From Clostridia bacterium (GTDB lineage Bacteria > Bacillota_A > Clostridia > Christensenellales > Aristaeellaceae): a stretch of 13,304 nt of DNA. The translations under genes were made by a program, and so were the position numbers. The DNA is taken from contig JAGBBE010000173.1 in assembly GCA_017938645.1 (NCBI GenBank), forward strand, positions 1-13,304. Reading direction: 5' to 3'. Numbering within the stretch: the stretch's first letter is position 1; every line of letters starts with the position of its first letter. Below the pieces are notes generated by a model, which was not told the DNA's origin, did not search any database, and saw only the letters and a list, made by a program, of their open reading frames with translations. Positions 1-5,358 of this stretch are shown in pieces.

Positions 1-276
1 AACGTCGAACTGAATGGAGCGCATCATGCAGGATGCAGAAAACAGACAAAGATCGCGTTCAAACAGCCTGTAGATGGTGATCTCACGCCCATCCTCAGAC
101 AGGATAAATGCCCGAAGCTGACCGCTACGGACAAGGAGAAGTCCGGTGCAGTCCGCATCGCTATTGTGAATCACATCGCCCCTGTTCACCTTTCGGCTGA
201 AAACACTGCCCGAAAGAACAGCTTGCTGCTGAACCGTCAGACGATTCCATACAGGAAAAAATGATGAGAACTCCAT
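1..276 (-). CDS. Crp/Fnr-family transcriptional regulator (N-terminal part, cut by window edge)
   Basis: Ninety-two residues are visible before the window ends. They form the start of a cyclic-nucleotide-binding-like beta-roll sensor domain: LLLVRSGQLRAFILSEDGRE at about residues 44-63 is the usual beta-roll pattern, followed by ITIYRLFERDLC and a cysteine-bearing segment FSASCMMRSIQFDV found in many clostridial Crp/Fnr proteins. Family members bind a small ligand or redox cofactor here and DNA through a C-terminal winged helix, which lies outside the window. The ATG at 276 is preceded by a strong AGGAGGA site (282-289) and a good promoter at 316-344. A palindrome over the -10 suggests self-control. 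The ligand cannot be told from this part. Confidence 0.86.
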   Translation of the reverse strand, partial: MEFSSFFPVWNRLTVQQQAVLSGSVFSRKVNRGDVIHNSDADCTGLLLVRSGQLRAFILSEDGREITIYRLFERDLCLFSASCMMRSIQFDV

Positions 277-308
277 GCGAATCCTCCTTGTTCTATGTAT
301 CGAAGTAT

Positions 309-344
309 GTATATTATTATATACACGAACACGATAATTGGCAA
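309..344 (-). promoter_or_regulatory. Promoter of the Crp/Fnr gene with overlapping palindrome
   Basis: On the minus strand, TTGCCA (344-339) is a five-of-six match to the sigma-A -35 box. It is followed after exactly 17 bases by TATAAT (321-316). A perfect inverted repeat GTATAT-N4-ATATAC (309-324) covers the -10 box, a position suited to repression. The start codon of the regulator is 40 bases further on. Binding by the regulator itself is inference. Confidence 0.72.
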
Positions 345-457
345 TCAGAACAGCATGCATTCATTAGTTCGCAGAGCATAGGCTCATATACGTTTTTATC
401 AATCAGCTTGCAAAACTTATCACAAATCGAGGTTTTAAGCTTAAAAGAGATTGACAC
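317..457 (-). CDS. Possible cysteine-rich mini-protein, 46 aa, downstream of mcrC
   Basis: This is a short open frame of 46 residues plus stop. It starts at GTG (457) with a strong GGAGG eight bases upstream. Eight of the 46 residues are cysteine (positions 12, 16, 29, 35, 36, 39, 43, 45), giving a pattern C-x3-C, then CC-x2-C-x3-C-x-C near the end. Such a density suggests a small metal-binding fold, but I do not recognise a family. It lies 52 bases after the mcrC stop on the same strand, so it could be a last gene of that transcript; a hairpin at 488-513 stands between. Its tail overlaps the Crp/Fnr promoter. The GTG start and short length mean it may be a chance frame. Confidence 0.35.
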   Translation of the reverse strand: MSISFKLKTSICDKFCKLIDKNVYEPMLCELMNACCSDCQLSCSCI

Positions 458-487
458 TTAGTATTCCTCCATTCGACACGATGCTAC

Positions 488-513
488 GTAAAAGCATACT
501 ACGCCGCTTTTAC
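488..513 (-). terminator. Hairpin at the end of mcrC, weak terminator or processing signal
   Basis: A perfect 8-bp inverted repeat, GTAAAAGC (488-495) and GCTTTTAC (506-513), with a 10-base loop, spans the mcrC stop codon (510-512). The stem is AT-rich and no T-run follows on the minus strand, so termination would be weak. It may instead mark the 3' end of mcrC mRNA or allow readthrough to the small frame at 457. Confidence 0.35.
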
Positions 514-1547
514 TTAGCAGAAAAACATTCTTCCGCAAATTGATTCAGCTGATAGGCAATCTCCACAAAATCACAATTCAGATCCAGCGTCCTTACACTG
601 ATCTTATTGCCGCTCATATGATACACATGATCCGGCTGTATCTGCTCATCTGTCTTTGCGTACAGCAGCATGCCTGATACCTCATGCGGTGCCTCACCAT
701 ACTCAGCATCCTTGTTTTTCACATAAGTGAATATCTGATACAAATTGCCGGAATGCAGCGTATGCACATCATACTGTGTCTGCGTATTGTGTGCATAATA
801 CTTTGCATCGATAATTAGCGTTCGATTACCCTTGGACAGCGTAATGTCCGACTGCATGATTGGCAGCATATCACTGAAACCATCATCCAACTGCCAGGGA
901 ATCTGCGATGCCCGGGCGGTAATTTCCGGATGTTCCTTCCGGTAGTATTCCAGTATGAACTTTTCATACAGGCGGCACATGCGCTGCTCGTCGATGAAGT
1001 CCATCAGCCGGGTACTGCCGTCCGTATTCGTCTGCAAGAGGCCCTTGATTACCAGATAGCATACAGAGACCAGCATGCGGTAAGTCTGATTGTTCCGGTC
1101 ATACCGAATATTCCAGTTGATGGTGTGAACATCCAGAACATCCACATCAGCGAAATAGATCATCAGCTTTCGTAGCGCCTTTTTTCGCGCCTTGGAAATA
1201 TCCGCATGCAGCAGAAGCTCCATGGTCGATTTCAGTATGCGATTCAGATAGCTGTTGACGGTAAAATCATCGTATGTGCAGATCAGCTGTTTCCGAAGCA
1301 GCGACTGAGTCTTGATGGATTCCGTGATATCTATTTTCCCGCGCAGCGAAGAGAGGGCTTCGGTCTGCGGAATATATTCCTTACCAAGCCCGCGCTTCAG
1401 CTGCACAGCAATGCCTTTCGTCAGGATGGCGGCGCATAGCTCAGCCACATTGTCGAACTGCTCTGTCGCAATATCTTTGTATCCCTGCGCATTCAACACC
1501 TGAAAGGCATAGGACAGCATGTAATAGATATTCTGAACAGGAATCAC
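510..1547 (-). CDS. mcrC: McrC, nuclease subunit of McrBC modified-DNA restriction system
   Basis: This 345-residue protein has the usual length of McrC, which joins McrB to cut DNA containing modified cytosines. The N-terminal part (MIPVQNIYYMLSYAF, then a helical region with LRGKIDITESIK near residues 69-79) is the typical McrC start. The C-terminal part is a PD-(D/E)xK nuclease: Asp234 in QSDITLSKG, then IIDAKYY with Asp247 and Lys249, matching the known D...DxK centre of E. coli McrC. The start codon is GTG, and its GTGA overlaps the mcrB stop by 4 bases (1544-1547), so translation is probably coupled. All catalytic residues appear present and the frame is intact, so the nuclease is likely active. 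Confidence 0.94.
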   Translation of the reverse strand: MIPVQNIYYMLSYAFQVLNAQGYKDIATEQFDNVAELCAAILTKGIAVQLKRGLGKEYIPQTEALSSLRGKIDITESIKTQSLLRKQLICTYDDFTVNSYLNRILKSTMELLLHADISKARKKALRKLMIYFADVDVLDVHTINWNIRYDRNNQTYRMLVSVCYLVIKGLLQTNTDGSTRLMDFIDEQRMCRLYEKFILEYYRKEHPEITARASQIPWQLDDGFSDMLPIMQSDITLSKGNRTLIIDAKYYAHNTQTQYDVHTLHSGNLYQIFTYVKNKDAEYGEAPHEVSGMLLYAKTDEQIQPDHVYHMSGNKISVRTLDLNCDFVEIAYQLNQFAEECFSAK

Positions 1548-3754
1548 TTGACGGCACTCCTCAGATTGTTCGTCCAGTCCTTAACCTTCAGCGGTTCATC
1601 GAACCAGTATTCCTTCAGCAGCGGAATCAGTTCATATTCCACGATGGCAGACAGCGCACGATCCGTAACCGTTTCTGCGGTCAAGTTGCAGAAATAGCTG
1701 TGTCCAACGCAGAAGCCGTCGCCCAGAGATTCATCGGCAGCGATCACATTGTTGAGGCTCTCAACACAGTGAATCAGGCGGTCAAACTTCTCACTGCCCA
1801 ACCCCATGCGATACTCACGGAATCCGTCCGTATCAAAGCCGGGACGCATTTCATAGAAAGCAAATCGCCGACGGAGGGCATAGTCCAGCATAGCAATGCT
1901 GCGGTCAGCTGTATTCATCATGCCGATGATATACACATTCTTCGGAACGGCGAACTTCTCGCCGGAATACAGCAGCTGCAACTGAATGCCGCGCTTATCG
2001 CTTTCGATCAGCATGAACAGTTCGCCGAAAATCTTGCTCAGGTTGCCGCGGTTGATCTCATCGATGATGAAGAAATACTCATTTTCATCATCCATCTCGG
2101 CAGTTTTGCAGAACTTATAGAACGCGCCCTTGTTCAGCACAAAACCGTTTGCCGCCGGACGATAACCTTCAATGAAGTCTTCATAAGAATAGCTCTGATG
2201 GAACTGTACCATCATCACTCGGTTCTGATCCTTGACACCCATCATGGAATAAGCCAGACGCTTTGCGGCATAGGTCTTGCCAACGCCGGGCGCGCCCTGC
2301 AGGATGATATTTTTCTTGGTACGGATCAGGTTGATAAGAATGTCATACTCCTCGTCCTGCATATATACTTCGGCAAGGAAATCATCTGCCGTATATACTG
2401 GATAATTCCTGACTTGGGACAGCAAATAATCCAAATCGAACTCATCTATTTCCTGCTGTGCATCACCCTCATCGAAAAGAGCATTCAACTTAGCAACATA
2501 GTCAGTATAGGACGTAACATCCGTCAGAACCTTGGTAATCGCAGAACCATCCGGATGCTCCCAGCTGCCTTTATGTGTCCAGCGTACTCGCCGAATATTT
2601 TTATATCGACTATCATTATCGTCATCGTAGTAATAATCAGATTCAACGATGCCCCGACCGATAATTTCATGCTTGCCACGCTTTGCGAAAATCACATCGC
2701 CGGGCTTCATATCATGCACAAACTGCCAAGTTTCCAGAGAAGCATTCTTAAAACTTGTTGCTCCTACCGTCGGATCCGGATTGTCCTCATAATGCTTTTG
2801 CATTGCCTTCTGCATTTCCGTACGCGAAGCATATTGGGACAAATCACCGATGTATTCACGCGCAACAGCCATTACGCCGTTATCATAGAATTTTTCCCAC
2901 ATTTCTGCGCCATAGCCAGGGGTATATATCCAGTAACGAGTAGTGGCAACACCTGCGTCTCCAATTGCATTGCCTGTTTCTTCAACCTGAGCGGTTGCTT
3001 TTTCGAGTCGGTTCTGCTCATTCACTTCTTCGGATATCCTCCAGGCATAGCAGGAAAGCTCTGGGAAGCTGTCATACGGATATGCCTTGGCAGCCAGAAC
3101 TGCCTTGCAGCGATCAATGATCGCCAGATATTCTTCACCGCGGGGCGGTGCAACGAGCTTATCCATGCTTTTCACAAACTCAGCAGGCATGTTCTTCTCA
3201 TCAAGAATAAACCAGCGATTCCTGGAATCCAGATTCAGATACACATACGGTCTGATCCAAAACAGGCCCATAGTCAGGTTCCACTTGACACCGCGCTGTG
3301 CGATTGCGATGTCATATGTTTGTACAAAACGATGCCTATTGACCTCTGTAGCATCATCCGCATAGTCCAAGGCGGCACAGAAGAAGTCCCACAGATTATC
3401 AATATCACGCTCGCCGCGATCACCAAGGAAATAATAGAACGTAGCAGACTGATTGTTCAGAACCGGGATGCCGTCGAAATTCTCGGGAACTGGAGCTGTC
3501 ACACCAAATTCCTTTGCAAACCCGGTAATGATATTGATTCTGTTTGTATTCGTAATGCCTTTGTTGAACAGGCCGAAAATAGTGAACGGATCAATATCAA
3601 CCACATCGCCGCTGCGTTCCAGCGTAGGAAGGCGCATACTAATAGACGCATACACTTTTTTGATGCGTTCGATCAGTTCCTTTCGATCAATATGGCGTAG
3701 CTTATCCGCAAATTCCATATAGAACCGAATCCATGCTTCATAACTTTTCTTCAT
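1544..3754 (-). CDS. mcrB: McrB, AAA+ GTPase with EVE/PUA-like modified-base reader
   Basis: McrB recognises modified DNA and uses GTP to translocate and drive McrC cleavage. In the 736-residue form, residues 1 to about 265 are an uncharacterised N-terminal region. Residues about 270-400 (RYWIYTPGYGAEMWEKFYDN, later MKPGDVIFAKRG and IIGRGIV) resemble an EVE/PUA-like base-flipping domain. About 455-700 is the AAA+ motor, with Walker A GAPGVGKT (487-494), Walker B FFIIDEINRGN (561-571), the McrB GTP signature MNTADRS (613-619) and arginines RRR (628-630). I chose the ATG at 3754 because GGAGGG sits five bases upstream; the in-frame ATG at 3766, which makes TAATG with the upstream stop, lacks a good site and would add only four residues. 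It ends in a 4-base overlap with mcrC. Confidence 0.95.
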   Translation of the reverse strand: MKKSYEAWIRFYMEFADKLRHIDRKELIERIKKVYASISMRLPTLERSGDVVDIDPFTIFGLFNKGITNTNRINIITGFAKEFGVTAPVPENFDGIPVLNNQSATFYYFLGDRGERDIDNLWDFFCAALDYADDATEVNRHRFVQTYDIAIAQRGVKWNLTMGLFWIRPYVYLNLDSRNRWFILDEKNMPAEFVKSMDKLVAPPRGEEYLAIIDRCKAVLAAKAYPYDSFPELSCYAWRISEEVNEQNRLEKATAQVEETGNAIGDAGVATTRYWIYTPGYGAEMWEKFYDNGVMAVAREYIGDLSQYASRTEMQKAMQKHYEDNPDPTVGATSFKNASLETWQFVHDMKPGDVIFAKRGKHEIIGRGIVESDYYYDDDNDSRYKNIRRVRWTHKGSWEHPDGSAITKVLTDVTSYTDYVAKLNALFDEGDAQQEIDEFDLDYLLSQVRNYPVYTADDFLAEVYMQDEEYDILINLIRTKKNIILQGAPGVGKTYAAKRLAYSMMGVKDQNRVMMVQFHQSYSYEDFIEGYRPAANGFVLNKGAFYKFCKTAEMDDENEYFFIIDEINRGNLSKIFGELFMLIESDKRGIQLQLLYSGEKFAVPKNVYIIGMMNTADRSIAMLDYALRRRFAFYEMRPGFDTDGFREYRMGLGSEKFDRLIHCVESLNNVIAADESLGDGFCVGHSYFCNLTAETVTDRALSAIVEYELIPLLKEYWFDEPLKVKDWTNNLRSAVK

Positions 3755-3765
3755 GATGCCCTCCA

Positions 3766-3996
3766 TTATTTGCCCGCAGTATCGCTGTCGTGGTCATCGT
3801 GTATAAATTCGAGAATATCATCAACGCCACATCCCATTGTCCGGCATATTCCTTCGATGCTTTCAAGCGAAATATATTGATTCCGTTTCAGCCGGGTGAT
3901 AATGTTCGCACTGAAACCTGCCTGCCGCTGAAGCTGACTGTTTGTTATGCTCTTCTCTGTCATCAGCTTGAACAGCTTGTCATATCGTACAGACAT
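3766..3996 (-). CDS. Small Xre/Cro-type helix-turn-helix regulator of the mcrBC cassette
   Basis: This 76-residue protein is a single Cro/C1-type DNA-binding domain. Helices run through KLFKLMTEKSI, NSQLQRQAGFS, ANIITRLKRN and LESIEGICRTMGCGVDDILEFI, the pattern of the small YozG/HTH_26 type. GGAGG lies seven bases before its ATG. Its stop codon TAA overlaps the alternative mcrB ATG (TAATG), and the preferred mcrB start is 11 bases downstream of the stop, so it is the first gene of the operon. By analogy with controller proteins of restriction systems it probably tunes mcrBC expression and represses itself through the palindrome at 4033-4046. The acidic, His-containing tail (IHDDHDSD) has no assigned role. 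Confidence 0.87.
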   Translation of the reverse strand: MSVRYDKLFKLMTEKSITNSQLQRQAGFSANIITRLKRNQYISLESIEGICRTMGCGVDDILEFIHDDHDSDTAGK

Positions 3997-4026
3997 TTTC
4001 TGCCTCCATCGATAAATCTTATCTGA

Positions 4027-4055
4027 ATTATATCACGAAAACGTGAATTGCACAA
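4027..4055 (-). promoter_or_regulatory. Promoter and operator of the Xre-mcrB-mcrC operon
   Basis: On the minus strand a perfect TATAAT (4032-4027) is preceded by TGA, making an extended -10. The -35, TTGTGC at 4055-4050, is weak, with 17-base spacing. A perfect palindrome TCACG-AAAA-CGTGA (4033-4046) fills the spacer immediately upstream of the -10. That is the classic place for a repressor, and its size fits a small Xre dimer. Autorepression by the neighbouring gene is inference. Confidence 0.72.
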
Positions 4056-4074
4056 TGGAAGCAGAATGATTCGT

Positions 4075-4126
4075 ACTATGGACGATTCTCCTATACTATG
4101 GACGTTTTATAGTAATCGTCCATAGT
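4075..4126. repeat. 52-base hairpin containing three ACTATGGACG copies
   Basis: A perfect 13-bp inverted repeat joins ACTATGGACGATT (4075-4087) to its complement at 4114-4126. Inside lies a second direct copy of ACTATGGACG (4095-4104) and a further 5-bp stem, CTATA (4091-4095) with TATAG (4108-4112). It lies upstream of the Xre promoter and so outside the mcr transcript. It could be a clustered binding site or a small repeat element; no function is assigned. Confidence 0.55.
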
Positions 4127-4185
4127 GGGTGCATTTCTGTCTGCTGCAAAGAACTTTTCCTGATAGTTTTCTCCCCGAGGCATAG

Positions 4186-4217
4186 AAAAAGACCGGCAGG
4201 GATTGATCCCAAACCGG
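4186..4217 (-). terminator. Intrinsic terminator (minus strand)
   Basis: Read on the minus strand, the stem parts CCGG and GGGA (4217-4207) pair with TCCC and CCGG (4202-4193) around a short loop, followed by TCTTTTT down to 4186. It stops transcription arriving from the right before it reaches the Xre promoter. No gene ends directly at it; the nearest frame is a doubtful 23-codon one. Confidence 0.6.
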
Positions 4218-4309
4218 CCCTATCATCATTATCAGCGGACGTAATGCGGCTTTTTACCCAGAATTGCCGCTTCTGCCTGCTGTTTTCGGCTTTTTCTGTC
4301 CATAAGTAT

Positions 4310-4351
4310 AAAAAATAATCACTCATGCTTTGTATCAAAACATGAGTGATT
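4310..4351 (-). terminator. Intrinsic terminator, originally of a tRNA gene
   Basis: A perfect 11-bp stem, AATCACTCATG (4317-4327) with its complement (4341-4351) and a 13-base loop, is followed on the minus strand by ATTTTTT (4316-4310). It begins three bases after the CCA of the tRNA fragment at 4355-4377, the spacing expected for a tRNA terminator left in place after element insertion. Confidence 0.78.
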
Positions 4352-4354
4352 AGG

Positions 4355-4377
4355 TGGCGGAGCGGGTGGGATTCGAA
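4355..4377 (-). other. Attachment-site core: displaced 3' end of a serine-type tRNA gene
   Basis: On the minus strand these 23 bases read as a T-loop (TTCGAAT), the 3' T-stem strand (CCCAC), the 3' acceptor strand (CCGCTCC), discriminator G and encoded CCA. G73 suggests serine. The matching 5' T-stem (GTGGG) is absent: the bases upstream are ACAAC, so this is not a full tRNA. With a terminator directly downstream, this is the standard remnant left when an integrative element inserts into a tRNA 3' end and displaces it. The element therefore lies at 4378 and beyond. No second copy of the core is visible in the window. Confidence 0.72.
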
Positions 4378-4440
4378 GTTGTGCGACAGTGAAAACAGCT
4401 GAAAAACAGCGTAAATAGCCGCAGCATTTCCAAGCCAGAT

Positions 4441-4514
4441 GTCAATCGCCATTAACCTGCGTCAATTGCCGTCAACCGGAAATGTGGTCAAATAAGTGGT
4501 CAATTTCTGGTCAG
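4441..4514. repeat. Cluster of GTCAA direct repeats beside the att core
   Basis: GTCAA occurs at 4441, 4461, 4471, 4487 and 4499, and GTCAG at 4510. All are on the same strand, spaced 20, 10, 16, 12 and 11 bases; the last three are preceded by TG as TGGTCA. Near-helical spacing next to an att core suggests integrase arm-type sites or another ordered protein array. Between the att core and this cluster (4378-4440) I see nothing else. Confidence 0.5.
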
Positions 4515-4553
4515 TTACCACTCACCTCACCCTGCAGTCAGAAGACCGATGTG

Positions 4554-4796
4554 TCAAGGCTGCAGGGTTTTATGTACCCCGGGTTCTGTGCCGCTGTCGC
4601 TGCGTTTCCATTCCTCATCCGTCATGTCCATCTCGGCTTGAAGCAGGGAAGCGATCAGCGCGTTTACAGAGAGCCCCTTATTCTGCGCATGAGCTTCTAT
4701 GTCGGCTTTTCTGCCTTTGGGAATCCTGATTTTAATCTCATCAAGCTTTCCCATATATTTTTTTGCATATTCCTTGTTGTATTCATAGCTGGGCAT
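4554..4796 (-). CDS. Ribbon-helix-helix (Arc/CopG-like) DNA-binding protein
   Basis: This 80-residue protein begins with MPSYEYNKEYAKKYMG, a common start in small RHH proteins of clostridial mobile elements. DEIKIRIPKGRK (residues 19-30) is the beta-strand that inserts into DNA; it is followed by helix A (ADIEAHAQNKG) and helix B (SVNALIASLLQAEM). The remaining tail is acidic and probably flexible. I place the start at the ATG at 4796 because GGAGGTGA lies just before it; the longer upstream frame would run through the promoter. It is divergent from the gene at 4970, and three related palindromes lie between them, so it is probably a repressor of both promoters. It could instead be an antitoxin, but no toxin gene lies beside it. 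Confidence 0.86.
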   Translation of the reverse strand: MPSYEYNKEYAKKYMGKLDEIKIRIPKGRKADIEAHAQNKGLSVNALIASLLQAEMDMTDEEWKRSDSGTEPGVHKTLQP

Positions 4797-4815
4797 ACGT
4801 TCACCTCCTTTTTTA

Positions 4816-4848
4816 ATTATACCATCACGGCGTATATGTGTACATAGT
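4816..4848 (-). promoter_or_regulatory. Promoter of the RHH gene with operator O1
   Basis: On the minus strand TGTACA (4844-4839) and TATAAT (4821-4816) have 17-base spacing, and TGG before the -10 makes it extended. A 16-bp imperfect palindrome (O1, 4833-4848: TATATG-N4-CATAGT) covers the -35, which would allow autorepression. Confidence 0.68.
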
Positions 4849-4873
4849 AAATGTGCACAAAACAAGTATGAAA

Positions 4874-4921
4874 ACTATGGGCATATAGTATCTTGCAAAT
4901 GCTATGTACCCATAGTATAAT
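4874..4921 (+). promoter_or_regulatory. Promoter of the 4970 gene with operators O2 and O3
   Basis: TTGCAA (4893-4898) and TATAAT (4916-4921) are spaced by 17 bases. Two 16-bp palindromes of the form ACTATG-N4-CATAGT flank the -35: O2 at 4874-4889 (ACTATG-GGCA-TATAGT) and O3 at 4901-4916 (GCTATG-TACC-CATAGT). O3 ends on the first base of the -10, so a bound repressor would block polymerase. A 6-bp hairpin (GGTTGA 4932-4937 with TCAACC 4944-4949) lies in the leader. Confidence 0.68.
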
Positions 4922-4969
4922 GATTACACAAGGTTGATCAAAGTCAACCAAATAAGAGGAGGTAACCCC

Positions 4970-5239
4970 ATGAGCAACCCCAACATGGAATCCCAGATCA
5001 AAGAACTTTTTGAGCTCAAGCGCATGCGCGAAGAACTCGACACCGAGATTCAATCAGCAGAAGACGCCATCAAGTCCATTATGGGCGACGAGGAAACTCT
5101 TCTGGCCGGAGCATTCAAGGTCAGCTGGAAGAGCTTCACCAGTAGCCGACTGGACAGCAGCGCGCTGAAAAAAGCCCTGCCGGAGATCGCAGCCCAGTTT
5201 ACCAGGCAGACCACCGTTCGCCGATTCTCCATAAACTAA
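4970..5239 (+). CDS. Small coiled-coil protein resembling the C-terminal tail of YqaJ recombinases
   Basis: Residues 1-45 of this 89-residue protein are a charged amphipathic helix (ESQIKELFELKRMREELDTE) likely to form a coiled coil. The rest (AGAFKVSWKSFTSSRLDSSA, then a segment ending in TTVRRFSIN) matches, from memory, the short beta-rich tail found after the nuclease domain in many phage YqaJ-type exonucleases, with the pattern KVxWK, S.R.DS.A and a terminal RRF. The nuclease itself is not present, so this is a stand-alone version. AGGAGG lies seven bases before the ATG at 4970; the longer frame from 4934 has no comparable site. It is the first gene of the rightward module and probably accompanies phage or plasmid DNA metabolism, but its function is unknown. 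Confidence 0.8.
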   Translation: MSNPNMESQIKELFELKRMREELDTEIQSAEDAIKSIMGDEETLLAGAFKVSWKSFTSSRLDSSALKKALPEIAAQFTRQTTVRRFSIN

Positions 5240-5300
5240 AAGCCGGAGCACCTACCACAGCGCACCGGCAACACACCCGATCAACCGACCAAGATCAAAC

Positions 5301-5338
5301 GGGGGCACAGTCATTCTACCACATTGGCTGTGCTCCCC
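5301..5338 (+). other. Strong hairpin in the leader of the ArdC-like gene
   Basis: GGGG plus GCACAG (5301-5310) pairs with CTGTGC, a bulged T, then CCCC (5328-5338), and two more pairs close toward the loop. No T-run follows, so it is not a standard terminator. It ends just before the AGGAGG of the ArdC-like gene and may limit readthrough or stabilise the mRNA. A weaker GCCGG/CCGGC pair lies at 5242-5269. Confidence 0.5.
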
Positions 5339-5358
5339 ACAAGAGGAGGAGCAAAAGA

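Noticed and set aside
1700..3700. 666-codon open frame on the plus strand opposite mcrB
   Set aside because: The minus-strand McrB has all AAA+ motifs and ribosome binding sites. The opposite frame has no recognisable domain and is explained by codon bias of mcrB.
4232..4303. 23-codon minus-strand frame ending just before a terminator
   Set aside because: It lacks a ribosome binding site and a promoter, and starts inside the tail of the tRNA terminator. The terminator at 4186-4217 makes it tempting, but there is no further support.
4355..4450. Complete tRNA-Ser gene on the minus strand
   Set aside because: Only the T-loop to CCA part matches; the 5' T-stem strand and everything upstream do not fold as tRNA.
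4096..4452. 118-codon minus-strand frame in the gap between mcrBC and the RHH gene
   Set aside because: It runs through the tRNA fragment, both terminators and the 52-base hairpin, and no protein pattern is visible.
4441..4514. CRISPR-like array
   Set aside because: The repeated unit is only five to six bases with irregular short spacing, far below CRISPR repeat and spacer sizes.
4482..4847. 121-codon plus-strand frame over the RHH gene
   Set aside because: It is the antisense of a well-supported RHH protein that has its own GGAGG site and promoter.
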